The notes: generated by a model not told the origin, from the letters alone. A DNA stretch of 64,000 bases from CAYVXE01 sp964455375 (GCA_964455375.1 CAYVXE010000003.1:1-64000); one strand, 5' to 3'; shown: positions 8,295 through 16,743, numbered from the stretch's first letter. Program-made: numbers and translations.

Positions 8295-9185
8295 TTATTT
8301 TGCTTCCCAGCTTTTTTCGCCATTTTCAATTTTACCATAATTTTCTATAGCGAAACCCCCGATTTTTGATTTAAGAAAATCACGCTTTACATTTTCAATA
8401 TCCAAGCTGTCTATCGGGCAATAAATATTGAGGTATTTAATTGTTGACGTATCATTATTCACAAGAACAAACGGTTTATGCGTAAAAGGGTCGTAATAAA
8501 GCGAGTCGAGACCATCGCCTCTATATTGCGGTATTTTTTCTAAAACAACCCGCAATTTACCAACAACTTCGTCAATAATATTGATGACACCTTGAGCGCC
8601 TTTGGTCGCATCCTCAAGAGACCCATTTTGTGTGGAATTTATCACCACCGACATATCAATGGTAAACTGTTTAGAATCGATGGTCTTATAGGCCGCGGTT
8701 AAATCATCAATGGGCGTGTTCGGTATATTTTTTGTCCGATCATGAATGTATTCCACAAAACCTGCCAACTGTCTTGCATCCGCTTTCATCTTTTGCTGAA
8801 CGTTTACGATTGAATCGATTATCGTCGTGTCTTCCGCCATAGGGATCATCGACAATATTTGTTTCTCAGTTGTTTCAAATTCATTCAACCGGGTAATAAT
8901 AGAATCTATGCCTCCGACAATCACCGAATCAACATCATGTGCAAACGCATCACTCGTTTTTAGAAAATCAAGAACCACTTGCAGCGAATCTGAGTAATGA
9001 CCATTGTATTTCTGATATTGCAACTCCGCTTTAAGTATCTGATCCATTCTCCATCGACCCATATCAATGTATTCTTGTTCCTTTTCTTTTAACATCTTCG
9101 GGTAAAGAATGGATGCCACCAACAGTACCCCTAAAATTACAATGAGTAGTTCATAAACAATAGAACCCTTTCCTTTTTCCGCCAT
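8295..9185 (-). CDS. Type IV prepilin-like / pseudopilin-like protein
   Basis: A 296-residue protein whose N-terminus is a class III (prepilin) signal: a short basic leader M-A-E-K-G-K-G followed by S-I-V-Y-E-L-L-I-V-I-L-G-V-L. This gives a Gly at -1 and a Glu at +5, as in canonical G/FTLIELLIVI pilins, with the membrane helix at about 8-30. The rest is a helical domain and a C-terminal Y-Y-D-P-F-T-H-K-P-F-V segment like those found in pseudopilins. It is longer than major pilins (about 150 residues). Downstream come pilM-like and PilN-like genes with 24-25 base gaps. The aromatic residue normal at +1 (Phe) is Ser here. No prepilin peptidase gene is in the window. Confidence 0.65.
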   Translation of the reverse strand: MAEKGKGSIVYELLIVILGVLLVASILYPKMLKEKEQEYIDMGRWRMDQILKAELQYQKYNGHYSDSLQVVLDFLKTSDAFAHDVDSVIVGGIDSIITRLNEFETTEKQILSMIPMAEDTTIIDSIVNVQQKMKADARQLAGFVEYIHDRTKNIPNTPIDDLTAAYKTIDSKQFTIDMSVVINSTQNGSLEDATKGAQGVINIIDEVVGKLRVVLEKIPQYRGDGLDSLYYDPFTHKPFVLVNNDTSTIKYLNIYCPIDSLDIENVKRDFLKSKIGGFAIENYGKIENGEKSWEAK

Positions 9186-9229
9186 TGTTCCTCCCTCATA
9201 AAATTTAAAATACGAATTTCACATCTAAA

Positions 9230-9634
9230 TTACTTCAATGATATATACGATTTAATCTTTTCAAAGGTCCGCGCACCAATTCCTTTAATATGTTTCAAAT
9301 CATCCAATGATTTAAATTGACCATTTTTATCGCGATAATCAATAATTTTCTGAGCAGTTACAGGGCCAATGTTAGGGACTTTTTGTAACTCATTACTGTT
9401 TGCCTGGTTGATATTTATAATTTGTTTTTTATTGCCGTCATTCTTTTGCCGGTGGTTGACGCGCTCTGAATCGATCAACGCAACTTTTTTATAAAATTCC
9501 ACCCGATTATTTTCTGTACTTACCTTATATTCAGCAGGCTGCACCCGCCGATAAAAGAAAACTCCCAACCCTACCAAAAATGTAAAAAGCAGAAACAGTA
9601 CAACGCCCTGTTCCTGTCTGGTAAACCCTAACAT
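9230..9634 (-). CDS. comEA: ComEA-family helix-hairpin-helix DNA-binding protein
   Basis: A 134-residue protein with one N-terminal membrane helix at about 9-28, a basic linker, and a C-terminal tandem helix-hairpin-helix domain. The domain is recognisable from I-N-I-N-Q-A-N-S-N-E-L-Q-K-V-P-N-I-G-P-V and I-K-G-I-G-A-R-T-F-E-K-I-K. ComEA proteins bind double-stranded DNA on the outside of the cytoplasmic membrane during natural transformation, although similar proteins occur widely outside competent species. It follows dnaJ by three bases and precedes the prepilin/PilM cluster by 44 bases. That proximity to a pilus-like module makes DNA uptake a reasonable hypothesis. Confidence 0.85.
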   Translation of the reverse strand: MLGFTRQEQGVVLFLLFTFLVGLGVFFYRRVQPAEYKVSTENNRVEFYKKVALIDSERVNHRQKNDGNKKQIININQANSNELQKVPNIGPVTAQKIIDYRDKNGQFKSLDDLKHIKGIGARTFEKIKSYISLK

Positions 9635-9637
9635 TCG

Positions 9638-10774
9638 TTATAAAATAGCTTCCTTTATTCGAGAAAAAAAGCCGCCGTCCTCTTTAGACGGCAAAGAATT
9701 CTCACATTTATCCAATTCTTCAAAGAGCTGCTTTTCTTTCGCCGTCAATTTTGTGGGCGTCCAAACAACAACCCGTACAAGTTGATCGCCTTTTTCGAAA
9801 CTGTTAAGGCGTGGAAAACCCTTTTTCCTCATTCTCAGAATTTTATTTGCCTGCGTGCCCGGTGGAATATGTAACCTTGATTTACCCTGTAGCGTAGGCA
9901 CTTCAACTTCGGTTCCCAGTGCAACTTGTGCGAAACTCAACGGCAATGTATAAAGAACATCATCTCCGTGGCGCGCAAACAATTCATGTTCGATCTCCTC
10001 AATAACAACGATGACATCCCCGGCCGGCCCACCTCTTGGCGCCGCATTACCTTCATTTCGCACCGTCAAATAATTCCCAGCAGACACACCGGCGGGAATT
10101 TCTACGGTAATAACGCCTTGCCCTTTTACAACGCCTTCTCCGTGACACTCCTTACACGGATCTTTAATAACCTTGCCTTCACCATTGCATTGAGGACAGG
10201 TTCCAATATTAACAAACTGGCCAAACAAGGATTGTGAAACCTGACGAACCTCACCGGAACCGTGGCAATGTGGACACGTTGATTCAGAGGAACCCTTCCG
10301 GCTTCCATGACCCTGGCATGCACTACAAACAATCCATTTTTTCAGTTTAATTTTTTTCTTAACACCGGTGGCGATTTCCTCATAAGTCAAAGGGAGTTTT
10401 ACTTGTAAATCGTTACCCCGCCTTTTTCTTCTTGTACCATTGCCGTGCCCAGCACCAAAAAGGTCTCCGAAACCGAAGCTTTCAGACATGAAAGTGCGTA
10501 ATGCATCCCCAAGGTCAAAGTCAAAACCGGCAAATCCCTGCGCCCCGCCTTTCAAACCACTATGCCCGAATCGATCATAGATCTGGCGCTTTTGAGGTTC
10601 CCTCAGCACCTCATAAGCTTCGGCGGCTTCTTTAAACTTACTTTCAGCTTCAGCATTGCCCTGATTGCGGTCGGGATGATACTTCATTGCCAGCTTACGA
10701 TAAGCTTTTTTTATTTCCTCTTCGCTCGCAGTTTTTTGAATGCCTAATATTTCATAGTAGTCGCGTTTCGTCAT
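9638..10774 (-). CDS. dnaJ: Chaperone protein DnaJ
   Basis: A 378-residue full-length (type A) Hsp40 started at the ATG at 10774 (M-T-K-R-D-Y-Y-E-I-L-G); an upstream TTG would add four residues without a family counterpart. The order is J domain with H-P-D at 33-35, a Gly/Phe-rich linker, four C-x-x-C-x-G-x-G zinc repeats (C-S-A-C-Q-G-H-G, C-P-H-C-H-G-S-G, C-P-Q-C-N-G-E-G, C-K-E-C-H-G-E-G), and the C-terminal substrate-binding domains. DnaJ delivers unfolded clients to DnaK and stimulates its ATPase. It lies 42 bases after grpE in an hrcA-grpE-dnaJ operon; dnaK is not in the window. Confidence 0.97.
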   Translation of the reverse strand: MTKRDYYEILGIQKTASEEEIKKAYRKLAMKYHPDRNQGNAEAESKFKEAAEAYEVLREPQKRQIYDRFGHSGLKGGAQGFAGFDFDLGDALRTFMSESFGFGDLFGAGHGNGTRRKRRGNDLQVKLPLTYEEIATGVKKKIKLKKWIVCSACQGHGSRKGSSESTCPHCHGSGEVRQVSQSLFGQFVNIGTCPQCNGEGKVIKDPCKECHGEGVVKGQGVITVEIPAGVSAGNYLTVRNEGNAAPRGGPAGDVIVVIEEIEHELFARHGDDVLYTLPLSFAQVALGTEVEVPTLQGKSRLHIPPGTQANKILRMRKKGFPRLNSFEKGDQLVRVVVWTPTKLTAKEKQLFEELDKCENSLPSKEDGGFFSRIKEAIL

Positions 10775-10816
10775 ATTGCCCAACAAATTTCACATCAGTT
10801 ACAATTACTTTACAAC

Positions 10817-11389
10817 CTAGTCACTTTTATTCACTAAAACCTGGGAGTGCCGCAGAACACGATCTCCCATAATATATCCCTTCAGATGTTCATCCACAAC
10901 AACTCCCGGAGGAAAATTTTTGTCTTCAACCTGCATAAGCGCATCGTGCTTTTCCGGGTCAAAGGGCTTACCCACAGACTCCATGACTTTTACACCGCGA
11001 CTCTCGAAAACCTTACTCAGATTTTTATAAATTAACTCAACACCGGTAAATAGTGTCTGAAAATCTTTTGACTTTTTTGCCGCTACCAGCGACCGCTCCA
11101 AATCATCAAAAACAGGCAGCAGTTCTTTAATAAGTTCCGCACTCGCCATCATACCAACTTGAAGCATTTCTGCATCTGTTCGTTTTTTATAATTATCAAA
11201 TTCAGCGACTTTTCTTAAAAACTTATCTTTCAACTCCTCGATTTCCTTTTCAAGTCTTTCCGTTTTTCGTTGAAGCCCGGTGTGTGCACGGTTTCCGGAT
11301 TTTTTCTTGGGGATACCGTTTTCACCTTTAGTCTTACCATTCTTTTCTTCAACTATCTTTTGAGCAACATTTTTCTCGGAACTACTCAT
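10817..11389 (-). CDS. grpE: Nucleotide exchange factor GrpE
   Basis: A 190-residue protein with a charged, disordered N-terminus (about 40 residues), a long coiled coil (E-R-L-E-K-E-I-E-E-L-K-D-K-F-L-R-K-V-A-E-F-D-N-Y-K-K-R) and the GrpE beta domain ending G-Y-x-x-x-D-R-V-L-R-H-S-Q-V-L-V. GrpE dimers release ADP from DnaK. It sits between hrcA (23 bases upstream) and dnaJ and should share their stress control. Length and motifs are normal. Confidence 0.96.
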   Translation of the reverse strand: MSSSEKNVAQKIVEEKNGKTKGENGIPKKKSGNRAHTGLQRKTERLEKEIEELKDKFLRKVAEFDNYKKRTDAEMLQVGMMASAELIKELLPVFDDLERSLVAAKKSKDFQTLFTGVELIYKNLSKVFESRGVKVMESVGKPFDPEKHDALMQVEDKNFPPGVVVDEHLKGYIMGDRVLRHSQVLVNKSD

Positions 11390-11411
11390 AAAAAAACCTC
11401 CCGTTAAAAAT

Positions 11412-12455
11412 CTAACACCACACAGAACAAAGTTTTCGGGTTAGTACATCCCCCATAAAGCTAACAAGAGGAATAATTCTGGAATAATGCATTCTTGTGG
11501 GCCCCACAACTCCCAACGTCCCCACAACACGACCTAAGCGATACCTCGCGGAAATAACACTGTACTCGCTGAACAACTCTCCTTCGTTTTCCCGCCCGAT
11601 TCTTACGGTAAGATTGTCTGTCTGGGTCGCATTCAAAAAATGTAAAATATCCTCTTTCTTATCGATGAGTTCAATAATTTTTGACGCATGTACGTGATCA
11701 GAAAATTCGGGATTTGACATGATATTCATCGTTCCCCCCACATGCAAATCTTTCTGTTTTTGAAAAGAAAACAGCCGGTCGGCAAAACGGATAATTGTCC
11801 GCAGCAACATCGGATTGCTTATTCCGGTATCCGCCAATCGTTTGTCAAGCGTTTCTTTTACTTCTTTCAATGAAAGTCCGGATAGCCTTTCATTGATTAT
11901 CCTGCTAGTCTCATGTAGCTGATCACGCGACACTTCTGACTGTATTTCCATCATAATGGTATTCACTAAACCCGACTCAATGGTGATAACAGACAAAATC
12001 CTGTTATCCGAAATGGAAACCAGTTCCATTTTGTTAAAAACACCATTGTAGAAACTCGGTTCCAACACAACCCCTAATTGGCTTGAAATTTCACCCAGAA
12101 CCCGCGATGAAACTTCAAGGATCTCTTCGACATCAATGGATAAATTGCTAAAATTAGCTAAAATTAATTGCCGGTCATGCTCACCAAACGCATTGGTGGA
12201 GGTTAAACAATCAACATAAAACCGGTAACCTTTATCGGTGGGAATTCTACCGGCTGAAACGTGAGGCTGTTTTAAGTAACCCATTTCCTCAAGATCATTC
12301 ATGACATTGCGAATGGTCGCCGGACTAATCCCCAAATTATATGTTTTGGCCAAATACCGAGATCCTACAGGCTGCGCATTTCGGACATAGCTCTCAACGA
12401 TGTGCTTCAATAAGGTACGCTCTCTTTCTGAGAGCACGCTTGATGTCTTCATCAT
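11412..12455 (-). CDS. hrcA: Heat-inducible transcription repressor HrcA
   Basis: A 347-residue repressor with an N-terminal winged helix (L-S-E-R-E-R-T-L-L-K-H-I-V-E-S-Y, then S-P-A-T-I-R-N-V-M-N-D-L-E-E-M-G-Y-L) and the C-terminal HrcA domain including H-V-S-A-G-R-I-P-T-D-K-G-Y-R-F-Y-V-D and a late G-V-V-G-P-T-R-M-H-Y. HrcA normally represses grpE, dnaK, dnaJ and groESL by binding CIRCE (TTAGCACTC-N9-GAGTGCTAA). It heads the hrcA-grpE-dnaJ operon. No CIRCE is present upstream; instead a different palindrome lies in the leader (12482-12505). The start may be either of two adjacent ATGs (12455 or 12452). Confidence 0.95.
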   Translation of the reverse strand: MMKTSSVLSERERTLLKHIVESYVRNAQPVGSRYLAKTYNLGISPATIRNVMNDLEEMGYLKQPHVSAGRIPTDKGYRFYVDCLTSTNAFGEHDRQLILANFSNLSIDVEEILEVSSRVLGEISSQLGVVLEPSFYNGVFNKMELVSISDNRILSVITIESGLVNTIMMEIQSEVSRDQLHETSRIINERLSGLSLKEVKETLDKRLADTGISNPMLLRTIIRFADRLFSFQKQKDLHVGGTMNIMSNPEFSDHVHASKIIELIDKKEDILHFLNATQTDNLTVRIGRENEGELFSEYSVISARYRLGRVVGTLGVVGPTRMHYSRIIPLVSFMGDVLTRKLCSVWC

Positions 12456-12481
12456 GCAAAAATCTCAAAATATTTCACGTT

Positions 12482-12505
12482 TACTATCGATCAAAATCGA
12501 CGGTA
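12482..12505 (-). promoter_or_regulatory. Candidate operator palindrome in the hrcA leader
   Basis: A 24-base interrupted palindrome with a perfect core TCGAT-CAAA-ATCGA and outer TAC/GTA arms. It lies about 14-37 bases downstream of the predicted transcription start and 27 bases upstream of the hrcA start codon, a position where a bound repressor would block transcription. It does not resemble CIRCE. Whether HrcA or another regulator binds it is unknown. Confidence 0.4.
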
Positions 12506-12525
12506 TTTCATTATAAATTAACTCG

Positions 12526-12554
12526 AAGATAGTGATTTTTCCCTTGTTTGTCAA
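12526..12554 (-). promoter_or_regulatory. Sigma70-type promoter of hrcA-grpE-dnaJ
   Basis: On the minus strand a perfect -35 TTGACA (12549-12554) is followed after exactly 17 bases by -10 TATCTT (12526-12531). It points into hrcA, about 70 bases upstream of its start codon. It probably drives the long gene series down to the aminotransferase at 2917, since gaps within that series are 44 bases or fewer. Confidence 0.65.
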
Positions 12555-12592
12555 GCAAAAACTATTTGTGATAAATTAAGTTAAATTCATAA

Positions 12593-13462
12593 TCATAAAT
12601 ACTTTCGGACTGCAATATAACTACCGGAAAACCCCAACAAAGCGCCTAAACTGACAAGAACGAAATACAAGCGCAAATCAACCGTGAAGAAACCGGGGAT
12701 TTCCAAAGCGGCAACTTTTAACAATCCATACAAAAAGAGCGTTGAAAAAAGCCCCCCAAACACACCTTGAATAATACCTTGGATATAGAGAGGAAATCGA
12801 ATGAAACTTTTGGTTGCCCCCACAAGTACCATGGTCTCAATAATTTTGGTTCTTGAGAAAATGATTAGTCGAATATTGTTTGAAACCAATAAAAGAGCGC
12901 TTAAACAGACGATGATGCCGACGATAAAATCGACGGCGATGGCTGTTTTAATATACTTTTCCAACAACAAAACAAATTCTCTTCTAAAAACCACATCCTC
13001 GGGATGAATATCATCTAAAACAGAGAGCTTATCATAGACGCTTTCAGCCCCGTCAACGGTACGAAACTCTTCCCTCAGTTTAATTTTAAATGATGCCGGC
13101 AGCGGGTTGTAGCCCAACGCCTGGAAATAATCATCCTCTTTATCTTTAAACAGCTTCCTGTATTCCATCAAAGCCATTTCTTTGGAAACAAATTGAATTT
13201 CCTTCACGCCTTCTATCTTTTTAATTTCGTTTGCAATCATTTGAATTGCATCTTCATCCAAAGAATCATCCAAGAATACTTCTAATTCTACCCGGTTGCG
13301 CAACGTTTCCACAACGCCGCCAAGATTCACCGTGATAATCAAAAATACTCCGATAAGGATAAGCGAGATGGCAACGGTTATCATGGCAACAAATCCGGCA
13401 AACCGTGATCGTTTTAAGCCAACAAATCCTTCTTTTAAGACAAAGAAGAAACTATCGTTCAA
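12593..13462 (-). CDS. ftsX: Cell division protein FtsX
   Basis: A 289-residue inner-membrane protein with four predicted membrane helices: one near the N-terminus (about 21-46), then a 120-residue extracytoplasmic loop (V-E-L-E-V-F-L-D-D-S-L-D-E onward), and three near the C-terminus in an FtsX/MacB-type permease domain. With FtsE it forms an ABC-type complex that does not transport but activates peptidoglycan hydrolases at the division site through the large loop. Its start overlaps the ftsE stop by four bases (ATGA). The extracytoplasmic domain has the expected size and fold pattern. Confidence 0.95.
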   Translation of the reverse strand: MNDSFFFVLKEGFVGLKRSRFAGFVAMITVAISLILIGVFLIITVNLGGVVETLRNRVELEVFLDDSLDEDAIQMIANEIKKIEGVKEIQFVSKEMALMEYRKLFKDKEDDYFQALGYNPLPASFKIKLREEFRTVDGAESVYDKLSVLDDIHPEDVVFRREFVLLLEKYIKTAIAVDFIVGIIVCLSALLLVSNNIRLIIFSRTKIIETMVLVGATKSFIRFPLYIQGIIQGVFGGLFSTLFLYGLLKVAALEIPGFFTVDLRLYFVLVSLGALLGFSGSYIAVRKYL

Positions 13463-14109
13463 TTCAACGTCCTCCCTTTGTTTATGGAAACGACTCTTTT
13501 GTCTGCTTGATTAACCAACTCGTAATTGTGGGTTGCCATAAGAATAGCGGTTCCCCGAGCATTTACTTTTTCCAGAATATTCATGATTTCCACGGTTGTT
13601 TTCGGGTCCAAGTTTCCGGTTGGTTCATCGGCTAACAGAATGAGCGGGTCGTTTACAATCGCCCTGGCAATTGCCACCCGCTGCTGCTCTCCACCCGACA
13701 ATTCAAACGGCATTTTACGACTCTTGTGGCTTAAGCCAACTTCTGCCAGCGCTCTGAGGGTTCTCTTCTTAATGTTTTTTCTGCGGACACCCGTAACCTG
13801 CAAAGCAAACGCTACATTTTCAAAAATATCTCTATCTTCTAAAAGCTTGAAATCCTGAAAAATGATACCAAGTTTCCGGCGACAATACGGAATTTCTTTT
13901 TCCTTAATTTCCAGTGAATTATAATTATTGACAATAACCTGGCCAACCTTGGGAAATTCTTCCATATAAACAAGCTTCAGAACCGTACTTTTACCTGCAC
14001 CTGTTGGCCCCACTAAAAAGACAAATTCCCCTCGTTTTACCTCAAGGTTTATCAACGTCAAGCCATCGCCATTGGGGTATTTCATTTTTACATTTTGAAT
14101 TTTAACCAT
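13459..14109 (-). CDS. ftsE: Cell division ATP-binding protein FtsE
   Basis: A 216-residue ABC ATPase with Walker A G-P-T-G-A-G-K-S-T (34-42), signature L-S-G-G-E-Q-Q-R-V-A-I-A-R-A, Walker B L-L-L-A-D-E-P-T-G-N-L-D, and a switch His in M-A-T-H-N. It powers the FtsEX complex that couples divisome activity to cell-wall cleavage. Its length matches FtsE rather than an exporter ATPase, and the overlapping ftsX partner confirms the identity. It follows a methyltransferase gene by 39 bases. Confidence 0.96.
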   Translation of the reverse strand: MVKIQNVKMKYPNGDGLTLINLEVKRGEFVFLVGPTGAGKSTVLKLVYMEEFPKVGQVIVNNYNSLEIKEKEIPYCRRKLGIIFQDFKLLEDRDIFENVAFALQVTGVRRKNIKKRTLRALAEVGLSHKSRKMPFELSGGEQQRVAIARAIVNDPLILLADEPTGNLDPKTTVEIMNILEKVNARGTAILMATHNYELVNQADKRVVSINKGRTLN

Positions 14110-14148
14110 GTTTATTCCAAATCATAAATCATTTTATGTGCCGATAAA

Positions 14149-14925
14149 TCAACGACATTTTCTTAAAACGAAATGCACCCTTTCAGAGTTTTCCGTACCC
14201 GCTTCAAAAGAAAATCCATCATATTTTCCAACCAAAATAAATTTGTCAGACGGTATCATTTTAATAAATTCATCTAAGCTGTAGATTTTTTGTTTATGGA
14301 TTTCCCGATAACTTTTCTGTGGCTTATTAAACCATTGAATCGTAAACTCATTTGATTGAATTTTTTTTATGGGATCGAAAACAGATTGACGAATATACCC
14401 ATATTCTTTGGTTTGCTCATTATCATAAAAATTTCTAAAATGTTTCATGGAATTTTTCTTTGTACAAACATCAAATATAAACAAACCATCACGCTTCAAA
14501 ACCTCATTGACACATACAAAAACCGCTTCACAGGATTGCACCGTTGTGCAATAATTAAAACTGTCATACGTACAGACAACCGCATCATACTGTCTTTTTG
14601 TGGAAAAACGCTGCATGGAGCCTTGCCAAACAGGAACGGGAAAACCGAGTTTATCTAACTTTATTGAAGCCTGCCTGACCATAGGAGCAGATTGATCAAA
14701 CCCCGACAGACGGTAACCCAATTGGGTCAATTTGATCGCCAGCGACCCGGTTCCACAAGAAATATCCAGAATATCCTGTACACTGCCTTGCACATAAACA
14801 AATAATTCTGCCAGGTGCACCGCCCAACGACCATAATCAACATGGCGCATAACAAAGTCGTAAATGAGTGCTAATTGTGAATACGGCTCAACATCTTCAG
14901 GTGTTCGTAACCATTTTGACAGCAA
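14149..14925 (-). CDS. Class I SAM-dependent methyltransferase
   Basis: A 258-residue cytoplasmic protein with SAM motif I I-L-D-I-S-C-G-T-G-S-L-A, an acidic motif II region (L-S-G-F-D-Q-S-A-P-M-V), motif III-like Y-D-A-V-V-C-T-Y-D-S-F-N-Y and a post-motif strand G-L-F-I-F-D-V-C-T. The overall pattern D-x-Y-D-S-x-N-Y is seen in a widespread group of small-molecule methyltransferases whose substrates are mostly unknown. The ORF overlaps the end of pdxA by 29 bases. It could modify a metabolite, a lipid or an RNA; nothing in the sequence decides. Confidence 0.8.
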   Translation of the reverse strand: MLSKWLRTPEDVEPYSQLALIYDFVMRHVDYGRWAVHLAELFVYVQGSVQDILDISCGTGSLAIKLTQLGYRLSGFDQSAPMVRQASIKLDKLGFPVPVWQGSMQRFSTKRQYDAVVCTYDSFNYCTTVQSCEAVFVCVNEVLKRDGLFIFDVCTKKNSMKHFRNFYDNEQTKEYGYIRQSVFDPIKKIQSNEFTIQWFNKPQKSYREIHKQKIYSLDEFIKMIPSDKFILVGKYDGFSFEAGTENSERVHFVLRKCR

Positions 14926-15904
14926 CTTTAATCGCCTCCTTCATACTACCGGCGTCAGCCTTACCCGTGCCGGCAATATCGAATGCTGTTCCATGGTCAG
15001 GTGAGGTTCGAACCACAGGCAAGCCTGCAGTATAATTGACCGCCTGCCCAAAGGAACGCATTTTTAACGGAATTAACCCCTGATCGTGGTACATTGCAAA
15101 ATATAAATCAAATGCATTTGGGGTTGCCGTTGAAAAGATTGTATCTGCCGGGTAGGGACCCCATACGTTCAGACCCTTTTTGTTTGCTGCGTCAATCGCT
15201 GGACGGATCACATCTATTTCTTCCATACCAAACAGACCATTTTCTCCGGCGTGCGGATTCAGCCCTAAAACTGCAATTTTTGGATTTTTACGTAACAAAC
15301 GCTTTTTTAAATCCCTACTTACGGTAACTAATTTGTTCAAAAGCATCTCTGTGTTAATTAGATGTGAGACGTCAGCTAATGCACAATGCGTCGTAGCCAG
15401 CCCGACTCGTAAATGTTCACTCATAAGAACCATAACGACGTCTTTAGCCGACAGCCGGTCGGCCAAAAATTCTGTGTGTCCGGGGAAACGAAAACCGGCC
15501 AGATTAAACGACTCTTTTGAAATAGGCGCTGTCACCAGAGCTGCGGCAGCATTGCTGCGAACCAGTTCCACTGCATTTTCCAAAGCTTTGCCGGCAATGA
15601 TTCCACCCGCTCTTGATATGATTCCCGGGGTTATTTCATGCAAATCACCGACTTTGAAATCCATCACCCACAATGTTTTCTCGTTGATTGGCCTAGCCTT
15701 TAAAATATCCATTTGAGTCAGTTTTTGCAAAGAACAGTCGCCTCCGACGCTTTTTTTTGCTTTTTCCAAAACGGACACCGGCCCACAAACGACAAAATTC
15801 GCCAGTTTCTGAATGTCATGATCCATAAAAGATTTCACGATTATCTCAGGGCCGACGCCACACGGGTCACCAAGACTAAAAGCAATGAGCGGTAATTCTT
15901 TCAT
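14897..15904 (-). CDS. pdxA: 4-hydroxythreonine-4-phosphate dehydrogenase
   Basis: A 335-residue enzyme of DXP-dependent pyridoxal 5'-phosphate synthesis. It oxidises 4-phosphohydroxy-L-threonine with NAD(P)+, and the product decarboxylates to the substrate of PdxJ. Visible motifs are the N-terminal S-L-G-D-P-C-G-V-G-P-E, the metal-binding His in F-P-G-H-T-E-F-L-A, N-P-H-A-G-E-N-G-L-F-G and M-Y-H-D-Q-G-L-I-P-L-K. The last two contain the other metal-ligand histidines, and the C-terminal T-S-P-D-H-G-T-A-F-D-I-A-G is also standard. No pdxJ is in the window. It overlaps both neighbouring methyltransferase genes, by four bases upstream and 29 downstream. Confidence 0.96.
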   Translation of the reverse strand: MKELPLIAFSLGDPCGVGPEIIVKSFMDHDIQKLANFVVCGPVSVLEKAKKSVGGDCSLQKLTQMDILKARPINEKTLWVMDFKVGDLHEITPGIISRAGGIIAGKALENAVELVRSNAAAALVTAPISKESFNLAGFRFPGHTEFLADRLSAKDVVMVLMSEHLRVGLATTHCALADVSHLINTEMLLNKLVTVSRDLKKRLLRKNPKIAVLGLNPHAGENGLFGMEEIDVIRPAIDAANKKGLNVWGPYPADTIFSTATPNAFDLYFAMYHDQGLIPLKMRSFGQAVNYTAGLPVVRTSPDHGTAFDIAGTGKADAGSMKEAIKVAVKMVTNT

Positions 15905-16743
15905 CCGGATTGTTCCGGTTTTTTAACCATAATAAACGATCGCACGCCTTCTTTCACAAGCAAGCAAAGTACCGTATTTAATTTCAGCAGGGAACAGCAC
16001 TTATAAATACCCAGGCTTACTTTGTCCAAAAGTTTTTTATTCACAGTATGCAGTTGTTTACTCCTAATAAGGCGCCGGTTCAGTTGATCCACAATATGGA
16101 AAAACACCACTGGAATCCGTGTAGAATACTTCACCTCTTTTTCAAAGGTTCCTGCTCGCAAGACAATAAAACCGGCATTTTGTGCAAATTCACTCAATTC
16201 CTCGGGACGAAATGCCGTGTGAAAATATCTCCCGTTCTGAACACCGGAAATGCCGAAATCCGCCATCTCACCAACATCTATCCACGTGGGTTTCACTTTT
16301 TTATAATTGGGGGTCGTTAAAAGCATTTGCCCGCCGTTTTTCAAAACACGGTAACATTCCCTGAAAACCGCTACCGGGTCCGGAACATGTTCAAGCATTT
16401 CCGAACATAAGATTGAGTTGATGGTAGATAATTTTAAAAATGAAATGTTTTGTGCATCCCCTTGAATGAAGAATTGATTTTTATTGCGTCTTTTTGCCAT
16501 CTTCAATACAGCAAAGGATAAATCGACGCCAACGGCAGGGCCATTTTTATAAGCGGATGTATAGTAGCCCCGGTTACAACCGAGATCTAAAAAACATCCG
16601 GCGGCTGTTTTTAACCAAGAGAGAATGAATTGGCGGCGAACAATACCCCGTAAAGAATGAAACACAAAATCCTCTTCAGGATAGTTCCTTCCCACGAGCT
16701 CATAAAAATCTTTGTAATTTTCCTTTTTAAATGCCGTTTCCAC
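15901..16743 (-). CDS. Class I SAM-dependent methyltransferase (Methyltransf_11 type)
   Basis: A 280-residue protein with motif I F-L-D-L-G-C-N-R-G-Y-Y-T (Asn-Arg instead of the second Gly-x), motif II V-G-V-D-L-S, and the family hallmark S-E-M-L-E-H-V-P-D-P-V-A-V-F-R-E-C-Y-R-V-L-K-N-G-G, written here with breaks. It resembles methyltransferases acting on quinones, lipids or sugars, but the substrate is not evident. The C-terminal third is hydrophobic and basic. It is the first gene behind the promoter at 16783-16811 and overlaps pdxA by four bases. Confidence 0.82.
   Translation of the reverse strand: METAFKKENYKDFYELVGRNYPEEDFVFHSLRGIVRRQFILSWLKTAAGCFLDLGCNRGYYTSAYKNGPAVGVDLSFAVLKMAKRRNKNQFFIQGDAQNISFLKLSTINSILCSEMLEHVPDPVAVFRECYRVLKNGGQMLLTTPNYKKVKPTWIDVGEMADFGISGVQNGRYFHTAFRPEELSEFAQNAGFIVLRAGTFEKEVKYSTRIPVVFFHIVDQLNRRLIRSKQLHTVNKKLLDKVSLGIYKCCSLLKLNTVLCLLVKEGVRSFIMVKKPEQSG

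Noticed and set aside
12456..12592. CIRCE element upstream of hrcA
   Set aside because: No TTAGCACTC or GAGTGCTAA half-site was found in the gap; only a different palindrome.
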